Shown here: positions 16,470 to 24,821 of the stretch, one piece after another
Position numbering within the stretch: position 1 is the first letter of the stretch
How the letters are laid out: every line of letters begins with the position of its first letter
Source of the DNA: an uncultured Caldilineaceae bacterium
Lineage (GTDB): Bacteria; Chloroflexota; Anaerolineae; Caldilineales; Caldilineaceae
Direction of reading: 5' to 3'
Assembly (NCBI GenBank): GCA_951812725.1
Contig: OX638330.1
Location: forward strand, 62,001-126,000
DNA: 64,000 bases
The notes under the pieces: generated by a model
The model's database searches: none
Told to the model about the DNA's origin: nothing
Seen by the model: the letters and a program-made list of their open reading frames with translations, nothing else
Translations under genes and position numbers: made by a program

Positions 16470-17621
16470 TCACCCCAACACCGCTTCCCCAATCGCCCTA
16501 TACCCCTGCGCCGCCGCGATCAAATCGTCCAGCTTCAGCCTCTCATTAATGATATGCGCGTCCGCCTCCGTCGCCGGCCCGAATCCGATCGTCGGGATCC
16601 CGGCCCTGCCCGCGCTGTACGCCGCATTCGTGCAGAAACGGTACGCGTTCAGCCCCGCCCCGATCCCCGCCCCCTGCACCGCCGCCAGCGCGCTCGTCAC
16701 AAACGGGTCCGCGTCATCCGCCAACCACGCCGGAAAAAACTTCTCAGTCGTAAATGAATGCCCCGTATAGCTCGTATATTCGCCAATGCCCACCCGCGCA
16801 TCCAACTGAATATCGGCCAGCTCCGGCCGCCCGCTGATGTCCGCCAACACACGCTCCGCCGCCTCGCCCGGCAGCAGCCGCCGGTCATACGTCACCCGGC
16901 AAATGCTCGGAATCACCGAATGCCCCGGATACGGCGCGCTGATAATATCCGTCAGCGCAAAAATCGCCGGCCCCATCTGCGGATGCTCGTCCAGCGCCAA
17001 ATCCTCCACCGCCGCGATCACCCGCATCATATCCAGCACCGCGTTCCGCCCCATCTGCGGCGCCGACGAATGCGAAGGCCGCCCCGTCGTCGTCAGATGA
17101 ATCTCAGCCCGCCCGCGTCCGCCCCGCACGATCTGCAGGTCCGACGCCTCTCCTATCACCACGAAATCAGCGCCCGTCTGCGCAACCACCTTCTCGAGCG
17201 CCACCCCTTCCAGCACCTCCTCCATCACCGACGCGCTCACCACCGCCTTACCCTTCAGCGTCGCCTTGTCCAGCCCAATAACGCCGTGCACCATCGCCGC
17301 CAGCGCGCCCTTCATATCCGCCGCGCCCCGTCCGTGCAGCGCGCCTCCCCGCACCTCCCCGCTGAACGGGTCCAGCTCCCACGGCACCCCCGGCGACACG
17401 CCCACCGTATCCGTATGCGCGTCGAATACGATCGTCGGCCCCGGCTGCGCCCCCTCCAGCACGCCAACCACATTGCCCACGTCGTCCGTCCACACGCGGT
17501 CAAACCCCAGCGCCACCATCTCCCCCTCGATGCGCCGCGAAACATCCGCCTCGTCGCCGCTCAGACTGGGGATGCGCACAATATCTCTCGCAAACGTTAT
17601 CAGGCCGTCTGTATCCAGCAT
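16470..17621 (-). CDS. M20-family metallohydrolase, YgeY-like (ArgE/DapE/CPG2 fold)
   Basis: The protein has 383 aa and is cytosolic. Two-zinc M20 hydrolases cleave amide bonds of small peptides or N-acyl/carbamoyl amino acids. Zinc ligands and catalytic residues are visible: DAHTDTV (H69, D71), GRGAADMKG (D102) and VMEE (E134 and E135). A later GGRGRAEIHLTTTGRPSHSS stretch marks the dimerisation domain. The opening DGLITFARDIVRIPSLSGDE and the overall length resemble the YgeY subgroup, associated elsewhere with selenium-dependent purine or amino-acid catabolism. No such partner genes are nearby, so the substrate is open. AAGGAAA lies just before the ATG. The gene is divergent from the MoxR gene. 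Confidence 0.85.
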   Translation of the reverse strand: MLDTDGLITFARDIVRIPSLSGDEADVSRRIEGEMVALGFDRVWTDDVGNVVGVLEGAQPGPTIVFDAHTDTVGVSPGVPWELDPFSGEVRGGALHGRGAADMKGALAAMVHGVIGLDKATLKGKAVVSASVMEEVLEGVALEKVVAQTGADFVVIGEASDLQIVRGGRGRAEIHLTTTGRPSHSSAPQMGRNAVLDMMRVIAAVEDLALDEHPQMGPAIFALTDIISAPYPGHSVIPSICRVTYDRRLLPGEAAERVLADISGRPELADIQLDARVGIGEYTSYTGHSFTTEKFFPAWLADDADPFVTSALAAVQGAGIGAGLNAYRFCTNAAYSAGRAGIPTIGFGPATEADAHIINERLKLDDLIAAAQGYRAIGEAVLG

Positions 17622-17865
17622 TCGCGTTTCCTTGTCTGTTTGTGTCCGAACCGCAATACCCGTGCCTTCCTTCTTTTCCCGTCACCGCCGGCCGACTCTT
17701 CCCTCACCCGCCCCGGCAACCCAGTTGTGACCCGGTTTCGGGAACACGCGAAGGAATATAGCTGAAATACTGGAAATCGCGCAACTGCACTTTTTTGACG
17801 CCCAGAAGGGACACCCACGCAATTGCGAAAATAAGACGGTCGAACCGCCCAACTATTCCGATGCC

Positions 17866-17894
17866 TTGCAAACCGCTTGCCTGTCAGATACACT
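17866..17894 (+). promoter_or_regulatory. Candidate sigma70 promoter for the MoxR-VWA genes
   Basis: TTGCAA (17866-17871), a 17-bp spacer and TACACT (17889-17894) lie 60 bp upstream of the MoxR start. This is the best match in the 332-bp divergent spacer 17622-17953, which contains no gene. AAAGGAG at 17936-17942 is the likely ribosome binding site, about 11 bp before the ATG. Confidence 0.4.
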
Positions 17895-17953
17895 ACATCA
17901 TAACGCAGTGGCCGCAAGCCGCTCGCCAATAGCCAAAGGAGCCTCCCCCTCAC

Positions 17954-18940
17954 ATGAACACAACGAGCGCTTACCAGTCCATCGAAGAGACCAACGACGG
18001 CCTTGGCGAACAACAATACATCGCCAGCGACGAAATCGCCACAACCGTCTACCTGGCGCAAGAGTTGGGCAAACCCCTGCTCACCGAAGGACCCGCCGGC
18101 GTCGGCAAAACCGAACTGGCCAAAGCCATCGCCGGCTCGCTCGGCCGTACCCTCATCCGCCTCCAATGCTACGAAGGACTGGACGAGACCAAAGCTCTCT
18201 ATGAGTGGGAGTATGCCAAGCAGCTCCTGTACACACAGCTGCTCCGCGATCAACTGCAACAGACTCTCGCCGGCGCCAACTCCCTCGCCGAAGCCGCCGA
18301 CCGTCTCGCCGACGAAGAGGACGTCTTCTTCTCGATGCGCTTCCTCCTGCAGCGGCCCCTCCTGCGCGCCATCCTCAGCGACGAGCCCGTCGTGCTCCTC
18401 ATCGACGAAATCGACCGCGCCGACGCCGAGTTCGAAGCATTCCTGCTCGAGGTGTTGAGCGATTTCCAGGTCAGCGTCCCCGAGCTCGGCACGCTCGCCG
18501 CCAAACACCGGCCCATCGTCGTCCTCACCAGCAACAACACCCGCGAACTCAGCGAAGCGCTCAAACGGCGCTGCCTCTATCTCTTCATCGGCTACCCCTC
18601 GCAGGAGCAGGAGTTGAACGTCGTCCGTCTCAAAGTGCCGGACCTGGCGCCACAGATTGCCAGCCAGGCCGTCGAGCTCGTGCAAAGCCTCCGTCAGGTC
18701 GACCTCCGCAAGCTGCCCAGCATCTCCGAAACCTTGGACTGGGCCCAGGCGCTCGTCACCCTCAACATCGAAAACTTGGACCGCAAGACGCTCGAGACGA
18801 CACTCAGCGTGCTGCTTAAACACGAGACCGATCTGCGAAAAGTCCAGCGCCAGCTGGGCCGCATGGACAGCACCGACGACGACGACGACGACGAGACCGA
18901 CTGGGACGAAGAACTACCCGGCCGCCGGCGTATGGACTGA
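17954..18940 (+). CDS. MoxR-family AAA+ ATPase
   Basis: The protein has 328 aa. Walker A is GPAGVGKT (46-53), Walker B is VVLLIDEIDRAD (about 143-154) and the sensor-1 strand reads PIVVLTSNNTREL. The first segment, ending CYEGLDETKALYEWEY, is characteristic of the CoxD branch of MoxR ATPases. These act as chaperones that assemble or activate metal enzymes and surface complexes, together with a VWA partner. Such a partner is encoded next, 89 bp downstream. The C-terminus carries a run of Asp (DDDDDDE). No Cox/xanthine-dehydrogenase-type client gene is in the window, so the client is unknown. Confidence 0.9.
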   Translation: MNTTSAYQSIEETNDGLGEQQYIASDEIATTVYLAQELGKPLLTEGPAGVGKTELAKAIAGSLGRTLIRLQCYEGLDETKALYEWEYAKQLLYTQLLRDQLQQTLAGANSLAEAADRLADEEDVFFSMRFLLQRPLLRAILSDEPVVLLIDEIDRADAEFEAFLLEVLSDFQVSVPELGTLAAKHRPIVVLTSNNTRELSEALKRRCLYLFIGYPSQEQELNVVRLKVPDLAPQIASQAVELVQSLRQVDLRKLPSISETLDWAQALVTLNIENLDRKTLETTLSVLLKHETDLRKVQRQLGRMDSTDDDDDDETDWDEELPGRRRMD

Positions 18941-19029
18941 ACCTTTTTCACCTGGCAAAGCCGCCCGAGTGCCTGCTGGCAGAGAGAGCAAGCGAGACGC
19001 CTGCGCTCCCCGCTGCAGAGGAGAATCCC

Positions 19030-20409
19030 ATGGAAGAACGAATCGTAAAATTCATTTCAGCCTTGCGTTCCGGCGGCGTACGCGTCAGCCTCGCAGAGAG
19101 CACCGATGCCTTCGCTGCCGTCGAAAACCTTGGCGTCAAAGATCGGGATTCCTTCCGCCTCAGCCTGCGCGCAACCCTCGTCAAAGATCTCGAGAGCCTG
19201 CCCACTTTCGAAGAGCTCTTCCCGCTCTTCTTCGGCAGCGGCGAGCCGCCCCCACTCATGAATCTGACCGAAGACCTGACCGAAGAGGAAGCCAACATGC
19301 TGGCCCAGGCCCTGCAGGAGTATGGCCAGCGCCTGCGCGATATGCTCGAACGGCTCCTCCGCGGCGAGGAGCTGACCCCCGAAGAGCTGGAGGGCCTCGG
19401 CCAGATGGTGGGACTGAACCAGGCCGATGACCTGCGCTACCGCGAATGGATGGCGCGCCGCATGCAACGCGCCCTCCAGTTCGAACAAGTGCGCAAGGCC
19501 ATGCAGGAAATCATGGAGCTCATGGCCCAGATGGGCATGAACAAAGAGCGCCTCGACCAGATGCGCCAGCTCATCGCCCAGAACATGGAATCCCTGCGCG
19601 AGCAGCTACGCCAGCACGCCGGCCAGCGCATCGCCGAAAACATGGCCGAGCAGCGCCCCGAGGACAACCTCGACGGGCTCATGGATCGCCCCTTCCAGGC
19701 CCTGTCCGACAGCGACATGCAGAAGCTGCGCCAGGAAGTTCGGCGGCTCGCCGCCCTCCTCCGCAGCCGCATCGCCCTCCGTCAGAAAAGGGCCAAGACC
19801 GGCCAGCTCGACGCCAAAGCCACCATCCGCTCCAACCTCAAGCACGGCGGCGTCCCCTTCCAGATCAAGCACCGCGACCGTACCATCAAGCCCAAGCTCG
19901 TCGTCATCTGCGACATCAGCACCTCCATGCGCCACTGCTCCGAACTGATGCTCTCTCTCCTCTACGAGTTGCAGGACCAAGTCAGCAAGTCCCACGCCTT
20001 CGCCTTCATCGACCACCTGGAGTACATCACCCCCGACTTCCAGGGCAACCGCGCCAATGAAGCCATCCAACAGGTGCTGGTCCGTATGCCACCAGGCTAT
20101 TACAGCACCGACCTCGGCCACAGCCTCCAGAATTTCTCCGACGACTACCTCGACACCATCGACCACCGCACCACCCTCATCGTTGTCGGCGACGGGCGAA
20201 ACAACTACAATGATCCCCGGCTGGATATCTTCAAAAAGATGGCCCGCCGCAGCCGCCGCACGCTCTGGCTGAATCCCGAAATGCCCATGCTGTGGGGCAG
20301 CGGCGACAGCGATATGCTCGAGTATGTGCCCCTCTGCGACAAGATCTTGCAGGTCAGTACGCTCTCCGAACTGACGGCAGCGGTGGACCAGTTGCTTGTC
20401 GAGAAATAA
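19030..20409 (+). CDS. VWA-domain protein (CoxE-like), partner of the MoxR ATPase
   Basis: The protein has 459 aa and no signal peptide. The N-terminal half is helical and charged, rich in Met/Gln/Arg/Glu (about 80-230). The C-terminal half is a von Willebrand A domain starting KPKLVVICDISTSM, whose D-x-S-x-S MIDAS begins at D295. A Thr in STDLG and an Asp in VVGDGRNN fit the other metal positions. MoxR ATPases with VWA partners remodel or insert metal cofactors; CoxD/CoxE of CO dehydrogenase are the best-known pair. GAGGAG lies 6 bp upstream of the ATG. Confidence 0.88.
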   Translation: MEERIVKFISALRSGGVRVSLAESTDAFAAVENLGVKDRDSFRLSLRATLVKDLESLPTFEELFPLFFGSGEPPPLMNLTEDLTEEEANMLAQALQEYGQRLRDMLERLLRGEELTPEELEGLGQMVGLNQADDLRYREWMARRMQRALQFEQVRKAMQEIMELMAQMGMNKERLDQMRQLIAQNMESLREQLRQHAGQRIAENMAEQRPEDNLDGLMDRPFQALSDSDMQKLRQEVRRLAALLRSRIALRQKRAKTGQLDAKATIRSNLKHGGVPFQIKHRDRTIKPKLVVICDISTSMRHCSELMLSLLYELQDQVSKSHAFAFIDHLEYITPDFQGNRANEAIQQVLVRMPPGYYSTDLGHSLQNFSDDYLDTIDHRTTLIVVGDGRNNYNDPRLDIFKKMARRSRRTLWLNPEMPMLWGSGDSDMLEYVPLCDKILQVSTLSELTAAVDQLLVEK

Positions 20410-20465
20410 TAACTGCAGCGGCCTTCGGCAGGAACAACCCGCTGATCTGAGGCCGCCCGCGATCT

Positions 20466-22274
20466 ATGAGCGTTAAGAGAGCTGTCGCACAGGTTGTAGG
20501 TTGGATCGGGGGGCTTTGTCTGTTGGGGGCGCTGCTCTTCTTCGCCGTACAACAGTTCAATCTGGCAGGCCCTGCCAGAAACATTCTACTGGACGTCGCC
20601 GGCATCGCCCCCTCTCCCGTCGAGGACCCCTGCCTGCAGAACAACGTCGCCGGCGCCATCGTTGCCCGCATCGACTACAACGACGCTGAAGCTCTGCACA
20701 CCCTCTTCGAGCAGGTCGACGTCTGGCACGTCGACCCGGAGCAGCTTAACGCCGTCGCGCTCGTGTCGCCCGCCCAGCAGCAATGGCTGACCGACGGCGG
20801 CTTCCCCTTCTCCGAAGAAACCGAACGCACCGCGGATCTGCCCAACCCCTGCGCCTTCCAGACGCTGGCCGACAACAACGCCATCCCCGGCTATGCCTGC
20901 TATCGCACTGTCACGAAAACCCACTCAGATCTGGAGTCGCTGGCCGAGCAATACCCGGACCTGGCCGAGCTCAACGACATCGGCAACAGCTGGTACAAAA
21001 TCCGCACCTGGGGCCTGGCCGGCTTCGACATCCAGGCGCTCGTCCTGACAAATCGCCAGTCCACCGACTTTGAGAAAGGCGAGCTCGTGGTCATGGCCGC
21101 CCAACACCCCCGCGAAATGGCGACCGCCGAAGTCGCGACCCGTTTCGCCGATATGCTGCTCGAAGGCTACGGCACCGACCCGGACCTGACATGGCTGCTC
21201 GACTACAACCGCATCCACATCATCCCCCAGGCCAATCCCGACGGACGCACCTGGGTCGAACAAGGATATCTCTGGCGCAAAAACACCAACAGCACCAACG
21301 GCTGTGAATTCCCCCGTAGCGGTGTCGACCTGAATCGCAACGGCAGCTTCCTTTGGAATCACTGCCAGGGCTGTTCGTCGAGCGATATCTGCTCGGTCTT
21401 CTATCGCGGCGAATCAGCCGCATCCGAGCCCGAGACACGTGCCATCGAGGCCTACCTGAGCACCGTCTTCGCCGACCAACGCGGCGAAGGCTACAACGAT
21501 CCCGCCCCGGAAGATACCAACGGCGTATTTATCTCCCTCCATTCCTACGGCCGCCTCCTCTTCTACCCGTGGGAGCACTCGTCCACCCCCGCTCCCAACC
21601 AAGATGAACTGCGCCGCCTCGGCCGCAAGCTCGGCTATTTCCCCGATTACAGGGTCTGCAATCCGGAGCTCTGCATGTACCGCTTCGACGGCAGCACCAC
21701 CGACTACGCCTACGGTACGCTCGGCGTCGCCTCCTACACCTACGAGCTCGGCACAGCCTTTTTCCAGAGCTGCTCCTACTTCGACGAGTCAATCCTCGAC
21801 CCGATTCTGGAATCCCTCGTCTACGCCGCCAAGGCCGCCCGCCGCCCTTACCAGCTGCCGGCCGGCCCCGACGTCACCGACGCCGTCGCAGATCCCGCGC
21901 GCGTCCCGATCGGAATGGCCGTCACGCTGTCCGCCACCGCTGACGACACCCGCAGCGCCGGCAGCGGTTCCGACACCGAACCGTCCCAGCCCATCAGCGC
22001 CGCCCGCTTTTCTATCGACGCGCCCTCCTGGCTGGCAACCACCTTCGAAACCCTGCAGCCGCTCGACGGCGACTACGACTCCTCGCTCGAATCCCTGACA
22101 GGCGCGCTCGACACCACCGGCCTGCAGCCCGGCGCCTACACCATCTTTCTCGAAGCCCAGGATTCCGATGGCAACTGGGGTCCCCCCACCGCCCTGTCTA
22201 TCGAGGTCGTCGCGCCCGCTACCGAGCGAACACCCATCCAACATAAACTATATCTGCCGCGCGTCTGGCACTAA
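20466..22274 (+). CDS. Secreted M14-family zinc carboxypeptidase
   Basis: The protein has 602 aa. A hydrophobic stretch at about 10-30 (GWIGGLCLLGALLFFAV) should be a signal sequence or anchor. The catalytic domain (about 140-465) shows the zinc ligands H214 and E217 in QHPREMATAE and H359 in SLHSYG, the substrate-binding VDLNRNGS motif and the catalytic base E427 in TYELGTAF. Several Cys pairs suggest disulfides outside the cell. A C-terminal beta-type region (about 475-590) follows, and the chain ends HKLYLPRVWH. To my knowledge YLPxV-type tails are common on exported Chloroflexota proteins. The enzyme should remove C-terminal residues from extracellular peptides. The start has no strong ribosome binding site. 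Confidence 0.92.
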   Translation: MSVKRAVAQVVGWIGGLCLLGALLFFAVQQFNLAGPARNILLDVAGIAPSPVEDPCLQNNVAGAIVARIDYNDAEALHTLFEQVDVWHVDPEQLNAVALVSPAQQQWLTDGGFPFSEETERTADLPNPCAFQTLADNNAIPGYACYRTVTKTHSDLESLAEQYPDLAELNDIGNSWYKIRTWGLAGFDIQALVLTNRQSTDFEKGELVVMAAQHPREMATAEVATRFADMLLEGYGTDPDLTWLLDYNRIHIIPQANPDGRTWVEQGYLWRKNTNSTNGCEFPRSGVDLNRNGSFLWNHCQGCSSSDICSVFYRGESAASEPETRAIEAYLSTVFADQRGEGYNDPAPEDTNGVFISLHSYGRLLFYPWEHSSTPAPNQDELRRLGRKLGYFPDYRVCNPELCMYRFDGSTTDYAYGTLGVASYTYELGTAFFQSCSYFDESILDPILESLVYAAKAARRPYQLPAGPDVTDAVADPARVPIGMAVTLSATADDTRSAGSGSDTEPSQPISAARFSIDAPSWLATTFETLQPLDGDYDSSLESLTGALDTTGLQPGAYTIFLEAQDSDGNWGPPTALSIEVVAPATERTPIQHKLYLPRVWH

Positions 22275-22357
22275 ACCAGTAGCAGCCAAAAGCCGGCCTT
22301 ATCCTCCCCCCAGCCGCCTCTGACCTTCCTCCTATCCTTTCACCTCGCAGTCAAATC

Positions 22358-22387
22358 TTAGACTATCAGATTCTTCCGCTGTATAAT
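22358..22387 (+). promoter_or_regulatory. Candidate promoter of ilvE
   Basis: A perfect TATAAT (22382-22387) lies 18 bp downstream of a weak TTAGAC (22358-22363), in the 226-bp spacer before ilvE. The expected transcript start is near 22394, giving a leader of about 107 nt. Confidence 0.45.
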
Positions 22388-22447
22388 GCATCCGGACTTG
22401 GCAGTGCAGGCCAGACGCCTGTTCACCCAGACCACAATAACGAAGCC

Positions 22448-22483
22448 GGTCGGCGCAAGACTGCCGACCAGGCGCTCACCTGG
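22448..22483 (+). promoter_or_regulatory. Two short hairpins in the ilvE leader
   Basis: GGTCGGC (22448-22454) pairs with GCCGACC (22463-22469) around an 8-nt loop. Immediately after, CCAGG and CCTGG (22468-22483) can form a second, mutually exclusive stem. No U-run follows, so this is not a terminator. A regulatory role is only possible. Confidence 0.35.
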
Positions 22484-22500
22484 CATGAAGGAGTTCAGCG

Positions 22501-23424
22501 ATGGCGAAGATGCAAGCGGATTATATCTGGATGAACGGGGAGATCATCCCATGGGAGCAGGCGACGGTGCACGTTTTCACCCATGCCCTCCATTACGGCA
22601 GCAGCGCATTCGAGGGGATTCGCGCCTACGAAGTGAATGACGCCGCCGCGATTTTCCGCGGGCCCGAGCATTTCGAGCGGCTGCTCTACTCCTGCAAGGT
22701 AGCCCACATCCCATCACCCCTCGACGTTGATGAATGGATGGATGTGGCCCAAGCCGTCCTGCGCAAAAACGACCATCGCAGCGCCTACATCCGCCCCTTG
22801 GTCTTTCGCGGCTACGAAAGCTTGGGCGTAGATGGCCGCGGCTGTCCCGTCGACTCCATCCTCGCTTCCGTGCCCTGGGGTCGCTATCTCGGAGCAGAGT
22901 CCATCGAACAGGGCGTCGATGTCCAGGTGAGCAGTTGGCGCCGCATGGCCTCCAACATGTTCAGCCCGATGGCCAAGATCGGCGGCCAGTACGTCAGCAG
23001 CCAGAACGTCGTTATGGAAGCCAAGGACAACGGCTTCACCGAAGGCATCGCCCTCGACATCAACGGCCAGGTCAGCGAAGGCAGCGGCGAGAATATCTTC
23101 GTCATCTACAAAGGCGTAATCTATACGCCGCCCCTCGGCAGCAGCATCCTCGGCGGCGTCACCCGTGATTCAGCCATCACGATCGCCCGCGACCTGGGCT
23201 ACGATCTGCGCGAGCAGGCCATGTCGCGCGAAATGCTCTACCTCGCCGACGAAATCTTCTTCACCGGGACCGCAGCCGAGATCACGCCCGTGCGCTCGGT
23301 CGACCGGATGCCCGTCGGCGACGGCAAGCGCGGCCCGGTCACGCAGTCAATCCAGGGCGTTTTCTTCGGTATTCTCGAAGACAATATGCCGGATAAATGG
23401 GGCTGGCTGACACACGTAGGATAA
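22501..23424 (+). CDS. ilvE: Branched-chain amino acid aminotransferase
   Basis: The protein has 307 aa, the usual length for fold-type IV PLP aminotransferases of this family. It makes Leu, Ile and Val from their 2-oxo acids using glutamate. The opening YIWMNGEIIPWEQATVHV followed by LHYGSSAFEGIR is diagnostic. The Schiff-base Lys is K159 in MAKIGGQY, and the cofactor-phosphate loop SEGSGENIF and EIFFTGTAAEITPV are present. AAGGAG lies 9 bp upstream of the ATG. It is the last plus-strand gene before a repeat-rich spacer. Confidence 0.95.
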   Translation: MAKMQADYIWMNGEIIPWEQATVHVFTHALHYGSSAFEGIRAYEVNDAAAIFRGPEHFERLLYSCKVAHIPSPLDVDEWMDVAQAVLRKNDHRSAYIRPLVFRGYESLGVDGRGCPVDSILASVPWGRYLGAESIEQGVDVQVSSWRRMASNMFSPMAKIGGQYVSSQNVVMEAKDNGFTEGIALDINGQVSEGSGENIFVIYKGVIYTPPLGSSILGGVTRDSAITIARDLGYDLREQAMSREMLYLADEIFFTGTAAEITPVRSVDRMPVGDGKRGPVTQSIQGVFFGILEDNMPDKWGWLTHVG

Positions 23425-23516
23425 TATAGAAGTGGGGTAACTACGCAGCCGCAGCTGATTCGCAACCCTGAACGAGGGGAGCAAAGGTGTTCTTTCTCCC
23501 CTCATTGTTGTATTTT

Positions 23517-23600
23517 GGGCGGTCGGGCCTTCGGCCCTCCCTTGTGCAGGGGCTGCGCCCCCGCAACGCCCCCCTACAAAACCATCCCTCACCGACCGTG
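23517..23600. repeat. Composite intergenic repeat, module A, copy 2
   Basis: This is the same GC-rich double-hairpin block as 15877-15960 (GGGCGGTCGGGCCTTCGG start, CTACAAAACC and CACCGACCGTG end). The 458-bp spacer 23425-23882 consists mostly of modules A, B and C and has no gene. Confidence 0.85.
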
Positions 23601-23660
23601 TGTGCGCATTCCGGCAGCGTGTCTAGCCAACAGTGTCTCCTACCCCATCTGCAGTCTCAG

Positions 23661-23700
23661 CCCACTGACCACTAACCACTGATCACTGACCACTGCAGTT
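23661..23700. repeat. CACTGACCACTG-type repeat (module B)
   Basis: Degenerate 7-8-bp words (CACTGACC, ACTAACC, ACTGATC, ACTGACC) end in CACTGCAGTT. Related blocks occur inside the ATP synthase operon and, in degraded form, near 50626-50670. Confidence 0.75.
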
Positions 23701-23747
23701 CCGACCGTGTGTGCGCATTCCAGCCGCGCGGCTCCAGCAGCGTGGCT

Positions 23748-23820
23748 GCCGCCAACCGAATACGCAATCAGATAGCCTGAGTGGCGGCAGCGATAAAGGG
23801 CTGGTCAAGACAGGCACTGT
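23748..23820. repeat. Composite intergenic repeat, module C, copy 2
   Basis: GCCGCCA (23748-23754) and TGGCGGC form a perfect 7-bp stem around a loop containing CAGATAGCCTGA, followed by AAAGGGCTGGTCAAGACAGG. It matches 16001-16070 and 50746-50810. Confidence 0.8.
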
Positions 23821-23882
23821 ATATGGCTTAGTAGTTACGAAGTGGGATAATATAGAGGTGAGGAGTGAAGATGTCCCGCTCC

Positions 23883-24821
23883 TCACTCACGCCCCGCCAC
23901 CTGCCCGAACCAGCGGTCTTCCAGCAGGTCCAGCTGCCCGTTCTCCTCCAGCGCTCCTAGTGCCGCTAAGAGCGCGCCCTGCAACTTCTGCGCCTTGATC
24001 GACACCGCAATCACATAGGGATCCGCATCGAGCGCAGCGCCCACCCCGCGAATCTCCTTACCCTCTCCCTGCGCCAGCCGCAGCGTGACGCCGTCGATGA
24101 GCAACCCATCGCTCGCGCCGGAGACGAGCGCCTCGATCGCCTTCTCCGAAGAATCGAATGGCAGCCGCGTAAAGTCGGCGCCTTCCCGTTGCAGTCGGCG
24201 CGCGATCGCATCCCCCCGGCTGCCCCACTCCACCGCCACCGTACCTCCATCCAGGTCCGCAACCTCTTCATACGCCGCATCCGCCCCCACCACAAGCCGC
24301 ACACCGGCCTCAAAATAGGGCGGCGAATAATGTACGTCCTTTGTCATGCGCGCATTGTACGGAAACGCGCTGATCACCGCATCCACACGGTCAACCAGCA
24401 ACGCATCCAACAGACTGTCGAACCCGACCGCGACAATCTCCGCCTCCAGACCCCACTCAGCAGCTATCTCCCGCGCCAGCTCCACGTCATACCCAATCGG
24501 CGCCCCTTCCGCATCCAGCGTTTCAAATGGCGGGAAACTCGGGTCCATCCCCACCCGCCAACTGCCCCGCTCCTGCATCTTGAGCCAGGTCTCATCCACC
24601 GGCGTCCCCGTCCCGCGCAAGATGAGCCACCCGCCCACCACCAGCGCCGCCGCCAATACGCCAGCGACAATCCACAGCCGTGGCTGCTGCTCAAAACTGC
24701 GTCGAACAGAAAACTGTGCCCAGTGGCCGCCGCCACTCCTGGCGACTAACCACTGGCGGCCGCCATCAGCTGCATTCGTCGGGCGCGACTCTCTCCCGTC
24801 TATCTTCTCCCGGTCGTTCAT
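23883..24821 (-). CDS. Membrane-anchored amino-acid-type ABC substrate-binding protein (family 3)
   Basis: The protein has 312 aa. An N-terminal cytosolic tail of about 45 residues precedes one membrane segment (about 50-70, IVAGVLAAALVVGGWLIL). A type-3 solute-binding domain then begins ERGSWRVGMDPSFPPFETLD and continues with GYDVELAREIAAEW and VDAVISAFPYNARM. It should bind a polar amino acid outside the cell. Permease and ATPase genes are absent nearby, so its transporter is elsewhere or it acts as a sensor. Its ATG overlaps the TGA of the upstream glycosidase gene by 4 bp. Part of the N-terminal tail is encoded by DNA resembling the CACTGACCACTG repeats. Confidence 0.88.
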   Translation of the reverse strand: MNDREKIDGRESRPTNAADGGRQWLVARSGGGHWAQFSVRRSFEQQPRLWIVAGVLAAALVVGGWLILRGTGTPVDETWLKMQERGSWRVGMDPSFPPFETLDAEGAPIGYDVELAREIAAEWGLEAEIVAVGFDSLLDALLVDRVDAVISAFPYNARMTKDVHYSPPYFEAGVRLVVGADAAYEEVADLDGGTVAVEWGSRGDAIARRLQREGADFTRLPFDSSEKAIEALVSGASDGLLIDGVTLRLAQGEGKEIRGVGAALDADPYVIAVSIKAQKLQGALLAALGALEENGQLDLLEDRWFGQVAGRE

